Assembly (NCBI RefSeq): GCF_042432905.1
Contig: NZ_JBHLWI010000016.1
Location: 1-64,000, forward strand
Direction: 5' to 3'
Source of the DNA: Fontibacter flavus
Lineage (GTDB): Bacteria; Bacteroidota; Bacteroidia; Cytophagales; Cyclobacteriaceae
DNA length: 64,000 nt
Positions 1 through 10,000 of the stretch are shown here, piece by piece (positions within the stretch are counted from its first letter, which is position 1; every line of letters begins with the position of its first letter). The position numbers were made by a program, and so were the translations under genes. The notes beneath the pieces were generated by a model. That model was given only the letters and a program-made list of their open reading frames with translations, searched no databases and had not been told where the DNA came from.

Positions 1-90
1 ACAATTGCCAGTCTGATTTTTAAAAACTACCTTAGACATTGTTGTATTTTGTTCAACTCTAAAATAATAATTTTAGAGAAGATCAACAAT

Positions 91-122
91 AAAAAAAGGG
101 TGTCTCGACTTTTCGGACACCC
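91..122 (-). terminator. Rho-independent terminator-like hairpin (minus strand)
   Basis: A 7-bp perfect stem (GGGTGTC 98-104 with GACACCC 116-122) and an 11-nt loop are followed on the minus strand by seven T. It would end a transcript moving leftward, yet no minus-strand gene is visible immediately to its right, so what it terminates is unclear. Confidence 0.55.
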
Positions 123-455
123 CCAATAATCAGGAACACATGAGCAAAATTCAAACTTAAGTCTTCATGTATTTGATGCACAAATCAACACATTAAGCGT
201 AATGACCAAAAATTTCAATCTTTACCTTTGAATTCAGACTTACTTCCATATCGGTTTGACAACCAACTGAATAAAGTCATTTATCTTGCTTTCATTTTTT
301 CCTTTTCACTTTCATTATAGAATTTATTTAAGTAATATTAAGAGATGAGGGGAAGAGGGCATAAATTGATAAGTCTATTTATTCGTCATCATTGATTTTA
401 GGTTTAGCACTACCTTATTTTGTGCAGATAATTACAAGACTATATCAGTTTTTTG

Positions 456-503
456 CCTAAACAGCATTTAGGAAAATCCCAAGTTTTTACCCCCTAAATG
501 CTG
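456..503. repeat. Overlapping inverted repeats upstream of the decarboxylase
   Basis: CAGCATTTAGG (462-472) is perfectly complementary to CCTAAATGCTG (493-503) with a 20-nt loop. The same central arm can also pair with CCTAAA at 456-461. The two hairpins are mutually exclusive. They lie about 160 bp before the decarboxylase start; a regulatory role is only a possibility. Confidence 0.4.
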
Positions 504-663
504 GTGCAAAAGGAAATTTGAATCCGCATGAAATAGCATATGGACTTGGATTGATTCCAAAGCCTTAACCCTATTCTCTGTATCATTAGTTTATTTTTAT
601 TGCGCATATTTTATGATTAAATCACTTAAAGTTTTCTTTTAATAGTTTAACCCTTTTCCCTTC

Positions 664-2412
664 ATGGCTTCAACAAATGTAGTAACCTATCTCAGTACCC
701 GATTACAACAGCTGGGAGTAAACCACCTGTTTTCAGTCCCAGGTGATTATACCAGTGATCTTCTTGAAATTGTCGATACGCAGACATCTCTGACACGCAT
801 TGGAAACTGTAATGAACTCAATGCAGGCTATGCTGCTGATGGTTATGCCAGAATCCATGGCCTTGGAGCGGTTGCCGTCACCACAGGTGTCGGATCCTTC
901 AGTTTATTAAATGCAATTGGAGGTGCTTTTGTGGAAGATATTCCTATAGTCGCCATTATCGGTACTTTGAGCAATACCAAATCGCTGGACGAGATTAATG
1001 GTGCCGAATTATACCACCACAATGTTGGAAGCGGTGATGCCAATATTCAAATTTATAAACCTGTAACGGTCGCATTTGAAAAAATCAGCAACCCCATTAA
1101 CGCTCCTGCTCAGATTGATAGCGCCTTAACAACCTGCATCAGTCAAAAGAAACCCGTGGCAATTGAAATCACAGAGGATTGTTACTATATGCCATGCGCT
1201 GATCCTGTAGGTATTCTTTCCCCAATTCCAAGTTACGAACCAATTGCTACACTACGAGAAATGGCTGCTGCTACTCCCCCCAATAAATATGCAAAGCAAA
1301 TCGTCACAGCCCTTGACGGCGCTGCACAGTCTATCTATAAAAAACTTTCTGCCAGCAAAGCCCCAGTTTTATGGATCGGAAAAGAGATCCAGACCTATAG
1401 CCTTCAAGATAAGTTTCTCGCTCTTTTGGATAAAATAAAAGCACCTTTTGCCAACAGTTTACTTGGCAAAGCCATTATCCCCGAAGATAACCCATGGTTT
1501 ATAGGTTTACACGATGGGGTCTTTACCTCAGCTTACACCAATCAGTTTATCCAAAAAAGTGACTGTCTGATCGGTCTGGGGGTATGGAATACAGACCTGA
1601 ATCAATTTGGAGTAAACAGTAGCAACTTGGGAATGATCAGTGACATTGATGTCTCCCGAAGTATGGTAAAAGCCGGTAACGAACTTTATGTTCAGGTATC
1701 GCTTTCTGACTTGCTAGATGCACTTCTGGCTCTGATTGAGAAGTATGGCTACCGTCCTGTATGGTCTCCTCCTTCAGCTCCCACCCCACCTACACCCCCG
1801 AAAGTTTCAGATCCTATTACCTATGATGGATTCTACCAGGTTTTGGACACTTTTATCACAGCTGAGCACCTCATTGTTGCCGATATTGGTCTCTCCACAT
1901 TTGGTGGTACCTCTTCCTTGAAAATAACAAGACCTAATGGTATACAAGCACAAAATATCTGGGCATCCATCGGATGGAGTGTACCTGCTGGACTTGGTGC
2001 CTCCTTCGGAGAAGGAACCCGCACACTGGTAATAGTTGGGGACGGAGCCTTCAAACTTACCTGTCAAGCAGTATCTACTATGGTCATGGAAAAAAGAAAC
2101 ACGGTAGTATTTGTCATGAACAATAAGGTATATGGTGTGGAGCAAATGCTACTCGATCCAGCACCATATAAGCCCGGTTCCACAGCTCCTTTTGAAGATG
2201 CCAATGTCCTACAACAGTGGGATTATGTAAGCTTGATGAATGCTTTTTCTAATAATGCATCAAATGGATTGGCTGCCAATGTTAATACCGTACAGGACCT
2301 CCATAATGTCCTGGAAACCATCAACCTTAATCCAGATGCCACTTTTCTAGTGAATATCAACCTGAACGAGAGGGATTATCCTTCCGCCTGGTCTCAATTT
2401 GTAAATAAATGA
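664..2412 (+). CDS. Thiamine-diphosphate 2-oxoacid decarboxylase (pyruvate/indolepyruvate decarboxylase family)
   Basis: This 582-residue protein belongs to the PDC/IPDC family, which decarboxylates 2-oxo acids non-oxidatively to aldehydes in the cytoplasm. Residues known to be catalytic in yeast PDC are present: Asp28 (VPGDYT), Glu51 (NCNELNAGYAADGYAR), the His118-His119 pair (YHHN), the ThDP/Mg motif from Gly459-Asp460-Gly461 to Asn486-Asn487, and Glu493 in VYGVEQ. Length matches the family (550-600 aa). The next gene, an amine oxidase, starts at or just after its stop (ATGA overlap at 2409-2412, or ATG at 2436), so the two are probably translated together. That context favours an amino-acid-derived substrate such as an aromatic or branched-chain 2-oxo acid over pyruvate, but substrate choice cannot be read from the sequence. 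The family call is firm, the substrate is not. Confidence 0.9.
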   Translation: MASTNVVTYLSTRLQQLGVNHLFSVPGDYTSDLLEIVDTQTSLTRIGNCNELNAGYAADGYARIHGLGAVAVTTGVGSFSLLNAIGGAFVEDIPIVAIIGTLSNTKSLDEINGAELYHHNVGSGDANIQIYKPVTVAFEKISNPINAPAQIDSALTTCISQKKPVAIEITEDCYYMPCADPVGILSPIPSYEPIATLREMAAATPPNKYAKQIVTALDGAAQSIYKKLSASKAPVLWIGKEIQTYSLQDKFLALLDKIKAPFANSLLGKAIIPEDNPWFIGLHDGVFTSAYTNQFIQKSDCLIGLGVWNTDLNQFGVNSSNLGMISDIDVSRSMVKAGNELYVQVSLSDLLDALLALIEKYGYRPVWSPPSAPTPPTPPKVSDPITYDGFYQVLDTFITAEHLIVADIGLSTFGGTSSLKITRPNGIQAQNIWASIGWSVPAGLGASFGEGTRTLVIVGDGAFKLTCQAVSTMVMEKRNTVVFVMNNKVYGVEQMLLDPAPYKPGSTAPFEDANVLQQWDYVSLMNAFSNNASNGLAANVNTVQDLHNVLETINLNPDATFLVNINLNERDYPSAWSQFVNK

Positions 2413-2435
2413 TCCCTCAACACCAATCAGGAAAC

Positions 2436-4097
2436 ATGAGCAACACAACAAAACAATCTGATATTTTAATCATAGGCGCAGGGATGAGCGGACTTTTTGC
2501 TGCTTGGCGCCTATTATCTGCCAACCCTGGTCTTCATATTCAAGTAGTAGAAAAACTACACCGCACCGGCGGACGACTGGAAACCACTTTTGTGGACATC
2601 AACGATGTCAACGGAAATAAAGTGACCGTGCATGATGAGGAAGGCGGAATGCGCTTTGTGCCTCAAGAAAGTGGGCAGATGCAGCACCTATGGAAACTGA
2701 TCAATACCATGCAGCAAGCAGGACATCAGCTCACACCTGTTGATTTTATCATGGGGGATGAGAATAATCGCTATTATGTCAGAGGAAGGTCATTCTCCCA
2801 AAAGGATGTGAATGACAGCAATCAGAAAATCTGGTCAGAGCTTTTTGCATTGGCACCTTCAGAGCAAGGTAAAAATCCATCCGATATACTTCAAGAAGTC
2901 ATGAATGAAATCATGCGCCAAAATAAAGACAAGATTAAAGATATTCCCAAGTCACCAATCGAATGGATTAAATTTAGAAATTACTGTACGTTTGAAGATT
3001 ATGAAGGCAAACCGGTAATCATCAACAAATGGGGGTTTTGGAGTATGTTACGCAAATATGGCCTCACCCAAGAGTGTATCGAGATGTTGAGCCATGTATT
3101 TGGGTTTATGGGACCGTTTCAGGAATACATCAATGCCGGAGAAGGGCTTCAGATACTTTTTGATTTCCCCAAACCCGACAAAACCCCTTTCAAAACGCTT
3201 TTGGAAGGATTTGAAAGCCTGCCATCTGCCTTAGAAGCTGAAATCAAAAAATTGAATGGACAGATCGACTTACAGGTAACCGTAGAATCCTTGACTCCCA
3301 ATGCATCTGGATATGAGGCCAAAGGCAAGCAACTTAATTCAGGAGAACAAATCACCTATACCGCTAAAAAAGTCATTTTGGCCATTCCAAAAAAACCGCT
3401 CAAGATTTTGGCGGAAAATTCTTCCGCTTTGTCCGGCAATGCCCTTTTCATCAATGCAATGAACAGTGTCAAAAACATGGAATTGACCAAAGTTGGCTTG
3501 TATTTCAAGGAACGTTGGTGGCATTCTAATGGAAAAATCAACCTTACCAACGGTCCCAATTTTACAGACCTGCCATTAGGATCTGCTTATACCTTTTCCC
3601 AGTATCCTACAGATGATGAAAAAGATAAAGCCTATAACGGACCGGCAGCTCTCACCCAATACACAGATTATATCAGGGGAAATTTCTGGATGGAACTCCA
3701 AAATATAGGCGACAAGTACCAGACTGAAGAATTCCCCACAAACCCTTCAGGCACCTATCCGGCATCCAAAGCCCTGGTCATTGAAATGATGAAACAGCTC
3801 AAATTACTTTTTGGACTGAGTGAAAATGAAACCGTACCCATGCCTGTCCTCAGCACTTACCGGGTTTGGGGTGAAGGCGAATTCGGATATGGCTATCATC
3901 AGTATAAACTTAATGTCAATGATCAGACAGATGTTTATCCGAAAATTTATAATCCTGCTACAAACCTCTTCGTGTGTAATGAGTCTTGGTCACCGGAACA
4001 AGGTTGGGTCGAAGGAGCATTAATCATGAGTGATTATGTGTTGGTCAAAGGATTTGGATTCAAGCCCTTTGCAAGCGACGGCATCTCAAAAATTTAA
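2436..4097 (+). CDS. FAD-dependent flavin amine oxidase (L-amino-acid oxidase-like)
   Basis: A 553-residue flavoprotein. The N-terminus has a dinucleotide-binding Rossmann motif (IIGAGMSGLFAAWRL) followed by the GG-R signature (HRTGGRLETT). The C-terminus ends with the family's FAD-contacting segment (ESWSPEQGWVEGALIMSDY). No signal peptide or membrane span is seen, so it is cytoplasmic. Members oxidise amino acids or amines to imines, which hydrolyse to 2-oxo acids or aldehydes with H2O2 release. Two starts are possible: ATG 2409, which overlaps the decarboxylase stop, and ATG 2436, which is preceded by an AGGAAAC stretch and begins right before the Rossmann fold; I prefer 2436. Coupling to the decarboxylase suggests the route amino acid to 2-oxo acid to aldehyde. 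Tryptophan 2-monooxygenase-like activity is an alternative. Confidence 0.82.
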   Translation: MSNTTKQSDILIIGAGMSGLFAAWRLLSANPGLHIQVVEKLHRTGGRLETTFVDINDVNGNKVTVHDEEGGMRFVPQESGQMQHLWKLINTMQQAGHQLTPVDFIMGDENNRYYVRGRSFSQKDVNDSNQKIWSELFALAPSEQGKNPSDILQEVMNEIMRQNKDKIKDIPKSPIEWIKFRNYCTFEDYEGKPVIINKWGFWSMLRKYGLTQECIEMLSHVFGFMGPFQEYINAGEGLQILFDFPKPDKTPFKTLLEGFESLPSALEAEIKKLNGQIDLQVTVESLTPNASGYEAKGKQLNSGEQITYTAKKVILAIPKKPLKILAENSSALSGNALFINAMNSVKNMELTKVGLYFKERWWHSNGKINLTNGPNFTDLPLGSAYTFSQYPTDDEKDKAYNGPAALTQYTDYIRGNFWMELQNIGDKYQTEEFPTNPSGTYPASKALVIEMMKQLKLLFGLSENETVPMPVLSTYRVWGEGEFGYGYHQYKLNVNDQTDVYPKIYNPATNLFVCNESWSPEQGWVEGALIMSDYVLVKGFGFKPFASDGISKI

Positions 4098-4150
4098 TTT
4101 TACCATACAATAGCATTCAAATTTTCCCAATAACCCTAATAACTACAAGC

Positions 4151-5293
4151 ATGAAAGCCAAAACACTTCGAGGTAATTCACCAAATGAAATTGAAACTGC
4201 TTTTTCAGAGGCCATTGCAGACGGATTCAAACCTACTCTTGCAATTGTGTTTCTATCCATTGCCCAAGACAGGGAGGCCATTTGCGGTCTTCTGGAAAAA
4301 CACAACATTGATATTTTCGGCTCCACTACAGCTGGGGAATTTATTGATGGGGAAATCGGTGAAGAGTCCGTCGCCATCATGCTTCTTGATATTGATCACA
4401 AATATTATAAACTCACTCACCTTGAAACAGGTAATAGCCAAACGATTGACTTGGCGAAATCTATCGGTAAACTGGGACTCGAAACTTTTTCTAATCCCGC
4501 ATTTATCGTGGCTTCAGGAGGTATCAGCACTGATGGGGAGATGATTGTCCGTGGAATTGAAGAAGTAGTCGGATCCAAAGTGACCATCTTTGGTGGACTT
4601 GCAGGTGATGATTTCAAAATGTCAGGCACCTATGTGTTCACAAATGGTAACTACAGTATCAACGGCTTGGTGGTCATCATACTGGATGAAGACCATATTC
4701 AGGTAAAAGGTCTTGCCACCAGTGGTTGGGAACCGGTAGGAACTATCCGCACCATTACCAAAAGTGAAGGTAATGTGGTTTACACCATAGACGATCAGCC
4801 TGCATTGGATGTGGTCATCAAATACATGGGCGTAAACAAAAATCTGGATGAGTGGAAAGATGTGATCATCAATGTTGGATCAGAATTCCCTATGCAGCTG
4901 CAGCGTGAAGGTTCAGAACCGGTAATCCGTGCGCCCTTATTTGCCAATAAAGAAGATAGGTCCCTCGTATGTGCAGGAAGTGTTCCACAAGGTTCAAAAG
5001 TACGCTTCTCCCTTCCTCCGGATGACTCTGTCATTGACAAAGTGGTCAGTGAATGTGAGACAGTAAAAACCAATGAAATTCCGGAAGCGGATGCCATGAT
5101 CATGTTCTCCTGCAAAGCCCGTCATTTATCCCTAGGCCCAATGGTAAGTGAAGAGATTGATCAGGTAAAAAATGTTTGGGATGCGCCACTTATCGGTTTT
5201 TTCAGCTATGGGGAAATGGGAAAGGCTACAAAAGGAAAGCATGAATTTCACAACAACACCTGTTCCTTGGTGGTTTTATCTGAAAAACAATAA
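4151..5293 (+). CDS. FIST domain signal-sensing protein
   Basis: A 380-residue soluble protein with the two halves of the FIST sensory module: FIST_N (about 30-210, with IFGGLAGDDF and TNGNYSINGLVVIIL) and FIST_C (about 220-370, with DALIMFSCxAR-like and FFSYGEMG motifs). FIST domains are predicted small-ligand sensors, possibly for amino acids, and usually act beside histidine kinases or methyl-accepting proteins. That fits here: a histidine kinase starts 86 bp downstream, and the amine oxidase ends 53 bp upstream, so the four genes 664-7008 may be one transcription unit. No transmembrane segment is present. Ligand unknown. Confidence 0.85.
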   Translation: MKAKTLRGNSPNEIETAFSEAIADGFKPTLAIVFLSIAQDREAICGLLEKHNIDIFGSTTAGEFIDGEIGEESVAIMLLDIDHKYYKLTHLETGNSQTIDLAKSIGKLGLETFSNPAFIVASGGISTDGEMIVRGIEEVVGSKVTIFGGLAGDDFKMSGTYVFTNGNYSINGLVVIILDEDHIQVKGLATSGWEPVGTIRTITKSEGNVVYTIDDQPALDVVIKYMGVNKNLDEWKDVIINVGSEFPMQLQREGSEPVIRAPLFANKEDRSLVCAGSVPQGSKVRFSLPPDDSVIDKVVSECETVKTNEIPEADAMIMFSCKARHLSLGPMVSEEIDQVKNVWDAPLIGFFSYGEMGKATKGKHEFHNNTCSLVVLSEKQ

Positions 5294-5379
5294 CATAAAC
5301 CCTTCAATTTTAATAAATTACATTCCAGGCACTAAAACCTCTATCAAAAGACCCAAAATTAATACCCATATCTATTTAT

Positions 5380-7008
5380 ATGAAACCACTCCTCAAACAG
5401 CTTTTAGAAATGCTTGAAGGGGCTGAATCGATCAGTAGTCAGCAACTTGTGGAAATGAAAAAAATTATTCAAAATATTGATAAGGAATTAGCTTATGTTG
5501 AATTTAAATTAGAACGTACAGAGAAAGTAAAGCGAACCACATCAATTCTTCTGGAAGAAACCATTGAAGAACTTGAACAAAAACGCTTGGCAGTTGAGAA
5601 GTTAGCTTTCATTTCTTCCAGACAGGCATCCCAGGAAAGGATCAGGGCTGAAATCGCTTCTATGAGAAGGGCCGAGGACCTCAAAGAAATTTCTCCATTG
5701 ATATGGGAGGAGCTACAGAACATGAAGGTCCCTTTTATCCGTTGTGGGGTTTTTATCATTGATGAAGAAGCACAACTCCTCCAGATCTTCCTCAACACCC
5801 CTCAAAAAGAATCTATTGCCGTCTTACATATCCCCTATGAAGGAATTGGACTGACAGAAAAAGTATATAGTGCCTGGAAAAGGCAGGAAGTATACAAAGA
5901 GAACTGGAAAGAATCCGACTTCAATAATTGGGTAAAAACCTTGGCCAATAAGGGCTATATTGAGTCAAAAGAACATTATGGAGCTGGGGTAAGCCCGGTA
6001 AATCTAGAACTTCATTTTATTCCATTCAAACAAGGTATGCTCTATATAGGGAATACTGAGCACCTTTCAGAAGAAAATCTTGAATTGGGACGTTCATTGG
6101 CAGACACTTTTTCTGTTGCCTATGACCGATATGAAGACTTCACCAAACTGGAAATCGCCAAAAAAAATGTGGAAATCACCCTAAAAACCTTGCGCAACAC
6201 CCAAGATCAGTTGGTTCAACAGGAGAAGCTAGCCTCGCTGGGACAACTTACTGCAGGAATAGCCCATGAAATCCAAAACCCCCTCAATTTTGTGAACAAC
6301 TTCTCAGAAGTCAGTAATGAGTTGATTGAAGAAATTGAAGAAGAATGGGCTAAAAATCCTGATGAAAGAGATGAAGAATTGGTCAAAGAGATACTGGCAG
6401 ATATGCGGGTAAATCTTGACAAAATCAACCATCATGGTAAGCGGGCGGACGCCATTGTCAAAGGCATGCTGGCACATAGCAGAACAAGTAATGAGGAAAA
6501 AGTACCCACAGATATCAATGCCTTGGCTGATGAATATCTTAGGTTGAGTTTCCATGGACTACGGGCAAAAGACAAATCCTTTAATGCTGATTTTAAAGCG
6601 GATTTTGATCCTAACCTTCCTGAAGTAAATGTGATCTCCCAGGATATAGGAAGGGTATTATTGAATTTGATCAATAATGCTTTTCAGGCGGTAGACAGCC
6701 AACGTAAAAACTTCAATAGTTCCAATCCAAATGAAGATTGGGAGAAAAAGTACCAACCCCTTGTCTCCGTATCTACAAAAAATCTTGTCAATAAGATTGA
6801 AATCTCTGTTTCCGACAATGGTTCTGGCATACCTGATGAAATCAAGGACAAAATCTTCCAGCCATTCTTCACTACAAAGCCATCCGGACAGGGCACAGGC
6901 TTGGGATTATCTTTATCTTATGATATCATCAAGTTGCATGCAGGCGAAATATCAGTCAACTCAGAAGTAGGGAAAGGCACTACATTTACCATTCATCTGC
7001 CTCTGTGA
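5380..7008 (+). CDS. Soluble sensor histidine kinase with GAF-like domain
   Basis: A 542-residue cytoplasmic kinase. Residues 1-90 are a charged coiled coil, about 95-250 resemble a GAF sensor, a second coiled coil (about 255-285) leads to the dimerisation/phosphotransfer domain with the phospho-acceptor His296 (AGIAHEIQNPLNFVNNF), and the C-terminus is an HATPase domain with N box (NLINNAFQAV), G1 (DNGSGIP), F (FQPFFTTK) and G2 (GTGLGLSLSYDI) motifs. There is no transmembrane segment. It follows the FIST gene and probably receives its signal from FIST or from the GAF-like pocket. No receiver gene follows directly; the nearest receivers on this strand are at 13480 and 13867. Its kinase core closely resembles those at 7021 and 12572. 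Confidence 0.9.
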   Translation: MKPLLKQLLEMLEGAESISSQQLVEMKKIIQNIDKELAYVEFKLERTEKVKRTTSILLEETIEELEQKRLAVEKLAFISSRQASQERIRAEIASMRRAEDLKEISPLIWEELQNMKVPFIRCGVFIIDEEAQLLQIFLNTPQKESIAVLHIPYEGIGLTEKVYSAWKRQEVYKENWKESDFNNWVKTLANKGYIESKEHYGAGVSPVNLELHFIPFKQGMLYIGNTEHLSEENLELGRSLADTFSVAYDRYEDFTKLEIAKKNVEITLKTLRNTQDQLVQQEKLASLGQLTAGIAHEIQNPLNFVNNFSEVSNELIEEIEEEWAKNPDERDEELVKEILADMRVNLDKINHHGKRADAIVKGMLAHSRTSNEEKVPTDINALADEYLRLSFHGLRAKDKSFNADFKADFDPNLPEVNVISQDIGRVLLNLINNAFQAVDSQRKNFNSSNPNEDWEKKYQPLVSVSTKNLVNKIEISVSDNGSGIPDEIKDKIFQPFFTTKPSGQGTGLGLSLSYDIIKLHAGEISVNSEVGKGTTFTIHLPL

Positions 7009-7020
7009 GAATAGGGGAAA

Positions 7021-10000
7021 TCAATTACGGGGGATATGGATAAAAAACGCTGTGCCTTTACCTATTTCCGTTTCAACAGTAAGCGTGCCGCTATGGCTTT
7101 GCGTGATGATGTCATAGGATAAACTCAGTCCTAATCCAGTACCTTCCCCTGTGGGTTTGGTCGTAAAAAAAGGTTCAAAAATCCGTTCCCTGATTTCTTC
7201 TTGAATACCCGGTCCGTTATCCGCAATTTTGATTTCTATAAAATCTTCTATCACCCTACTGGTGATGATTACTTTTGGCTCATAAGCCTCTCCTTTTGCT
7301 TTCTTTTCTGACCAAACTGCATCAAGAGCATTTCCTATGATATTAAGCAGGGCCTGACCCAATTCCTGGGCGAATACTTTCACCTTACCAAGGTCTTTCT
7401 GGAGATCAAGTTCAACTATAATTTTTAAATCAGGAGTCTTGGATTTTTTAGATTTGACTGCTACTTCTTGATAATGTTCAATCAATCCGTTCAAATCCAC
7501 AAAATCAAATGCTGACTTGCTGACCTTTGCATGTTGGGCCATGGACTGTACAATTGCATCTGCCCTCAGGCCATGCTTTTCAATTTTGGAAGTATTTTCC
7601 TTCAGGCTGGCCATCAGGTAATCAATCTCTTCGAGATCATTGTCCTTGATCGCAACTGAGAGCTCATCAATCAACTCCACTGTGACGGATGCAAAATTAT
7701 TGATGAAATTCAGAGGATTCTTGATCTCATGGGCTATGCCTGTAGCCAACCTTCCCAATGAGGCCATTTTTTCTGCCTGAATCAGCTGATTTTGGGCAGA
7801 TTTAAGCTCATTATATGCCTTTTCCAGAACCTGAACTTTTTCAAGTTCAATGGCTTTTTTCTCAATTTCCGTTTGAAGGGCCTTTGATTCAGCCTCTGCT
7901 GCCATTGATCTGGCAGTTGCCGTCTGGGCATGAAGTTCGGCCTCCCTCAACCTCGCCGCATCCCTTTCTTTTTTGATCAGTTTGGCTCTTTGGTACTTAT
8001 CAAACACATAAAGTATCAAACCTAAAATCACCAAATAGATGATAAAAGACCACCATTGTAGCCACCATACAGGCTCTATATTAAAACTGTAGCGGATAGG
8101 CTCCAATGATTCCACTCCGCTTTCATTGATGGCCATGACCTCCAGGGTATATTTTTTTGACCAAAAAAAGGCAGGAAGATTGGTATAACGCAATCTTCTA
8201 ACAGTACTCGGCTCTGACCAATTGTCATCATAACCCAATAATCGGGTTCTGTACCTGACACCGGAAACATTGGCAAAGCTCATGGCGGCATATTCAAAGG
8301 TAATTTCATTGCGGTCCTCAGAACCCATTGAGGTTTCAATTAAAGTAAACTGTACAATGGGGGGAACATTATTAATCCTATCAAAATCAGGATGATAAAT
8401 GGACAATCCATTAGACGTACCGTAATATACCTGACCTTTATGATCAATCTTCAAAGATCCATACAGCCAAACTTCATTGTCGATCAGACCATCTAATCTT
8501 GTAACTGTCCTGATCACAGCATTGGTACTGGGATCAAATTCAGTCAACCCTTGATTGGAACCTATCCAGAAATTTCCTGAGCTAGGTGATACCGCAAAGC
8601 TTATGGTGTTATTTGCCGGTAAACCTGATTCTTTGTTGATCAAGTTTAGGATCTTGGGAGCATTAGGGTCTAATGCAATCAAGCCTTGCTGTGTTCCTAC
8701 CCATATCTTCCCCTCATGCCAAAGAAGTTTCTCTATATGATTGGTAGGTGCACCATTTTCTGTGTTCCAAAAAGGCATAAAAATTTTGGAAGAACGGAAT
8801 CTTGGGTCCTGCAGTTTTTCTACTGTCAGTGGTACCTCAGATTTATACAAACCCTTGTCCAATGTTCCGACAAATAAGTGTCCTTCCTGATCTATTGCAA
8901 CCGATTTAAACAATTGAGCAGGTAAGCCGGAATTTTCATCTAATTCCAAAACTTCTTGGCCCAATACAAATGTTAAACTCCTTAATCCCGGAAACCATAT
9001 ACTTTCAACACTCCTAAATGCACCACTTCCCGGAATTGTCAACTTCTCCGAAGCAATGATAGGAGGACTTTCCGGAATATTGAACAAATATGCATTCTTT
9101 CCCCTGATGGTTATTTTTTTGATGTTTTCCGCCCCCTTGATAATGAGTTTCTGATCAAAAACAATGGCATTCAAACCTTGAGTGGTAGCTACCCATATTC
9201 TTCCATCCTGATCTTGTTCGATACCGTTGACCCAATCTCCCAAAAGACCGTCACTTTCGTCAAAAACAGTAGATTGTCCATCCTGATGGATACAGGAAAG
9301 ACCACCCTCCGTTCCCACCCAAACCTTGCAAGGAGAATCAATGGTTCCTGGCACCAAAACAGTATTGACCTTTGCTGAAGGAAGGACTGGTTTTTCTCCT
9401 GCATTGGACTCAGCTGTGAAATTCTCGAAGGCTTGATAATTAAAGCGGAGTTTTGAAACACCACCTGATTGGGCAATCCAGATATTATCTTCTCTGTCTT
9501 TATAGACATGGAAAATATTATCACTCAACAGTCCATTGGCCCGAGTAAAGCCACCCAAATTTGTTATTGATTTTTCGTCAAACCTCTTGATCCCAGAAGC
9601 TGCATTGGAAGTCCAGATATTTCCTTCTTCCATGACAAATATCCCTGTGATATTGGTCTGGGCTTCTTTGGAAACCAATTCAGGCTCAAGTCTATTTCCA
9701 GCAAACCGCAGTAACTCTCCATTTTGCTTAAAGGTCCATACCTGGCCGAGATCATCCTCAAAAATGGAAACAAAGTTTTGCTCATTTGATCCTGAACGGG
9801 GTGAATAGACGATGTCAATTTGCCCATTCTTCATCTCTGCCAGAATACCCCCTTCCAATCCAAAAATCAAACCCTCGGTCTTTTTAGGAAATACTGCAGT
9901 TACTGAAAGGTTTATGGAAGAATTCAAATTTGTGGCAACAGTGTCTACTTCCAACAATCCTGATTCATTGATGAAATAACCAATCATCCCATCGGCGACA

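Larger units (their letters stand above)
1..663. other. AT-rich intergenic leader without a convincing gene
   Basis: No credible protein gene is visible in this stretch on either strand. It holds a terminator-like hairpin (98-122) that is oriented for minus-strand transcription and an 11-bp inverted repeat (462-472 with 493-503). Between a stop at 458 and a stop at 566 there is an open stretch of 35 codons on the plus strand whose end reads like ordinary protein (…NPHEIAYGLGLIPKP, stop). It has no start codon and may be the tail of a decayed gene; I could not assign a family. The last 90 bases are very AT-rich and presumably contain the promoter of the decarboxylase gene at 664, but no clean TAnnTTTG box is seen. 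Confidence 0.5.
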
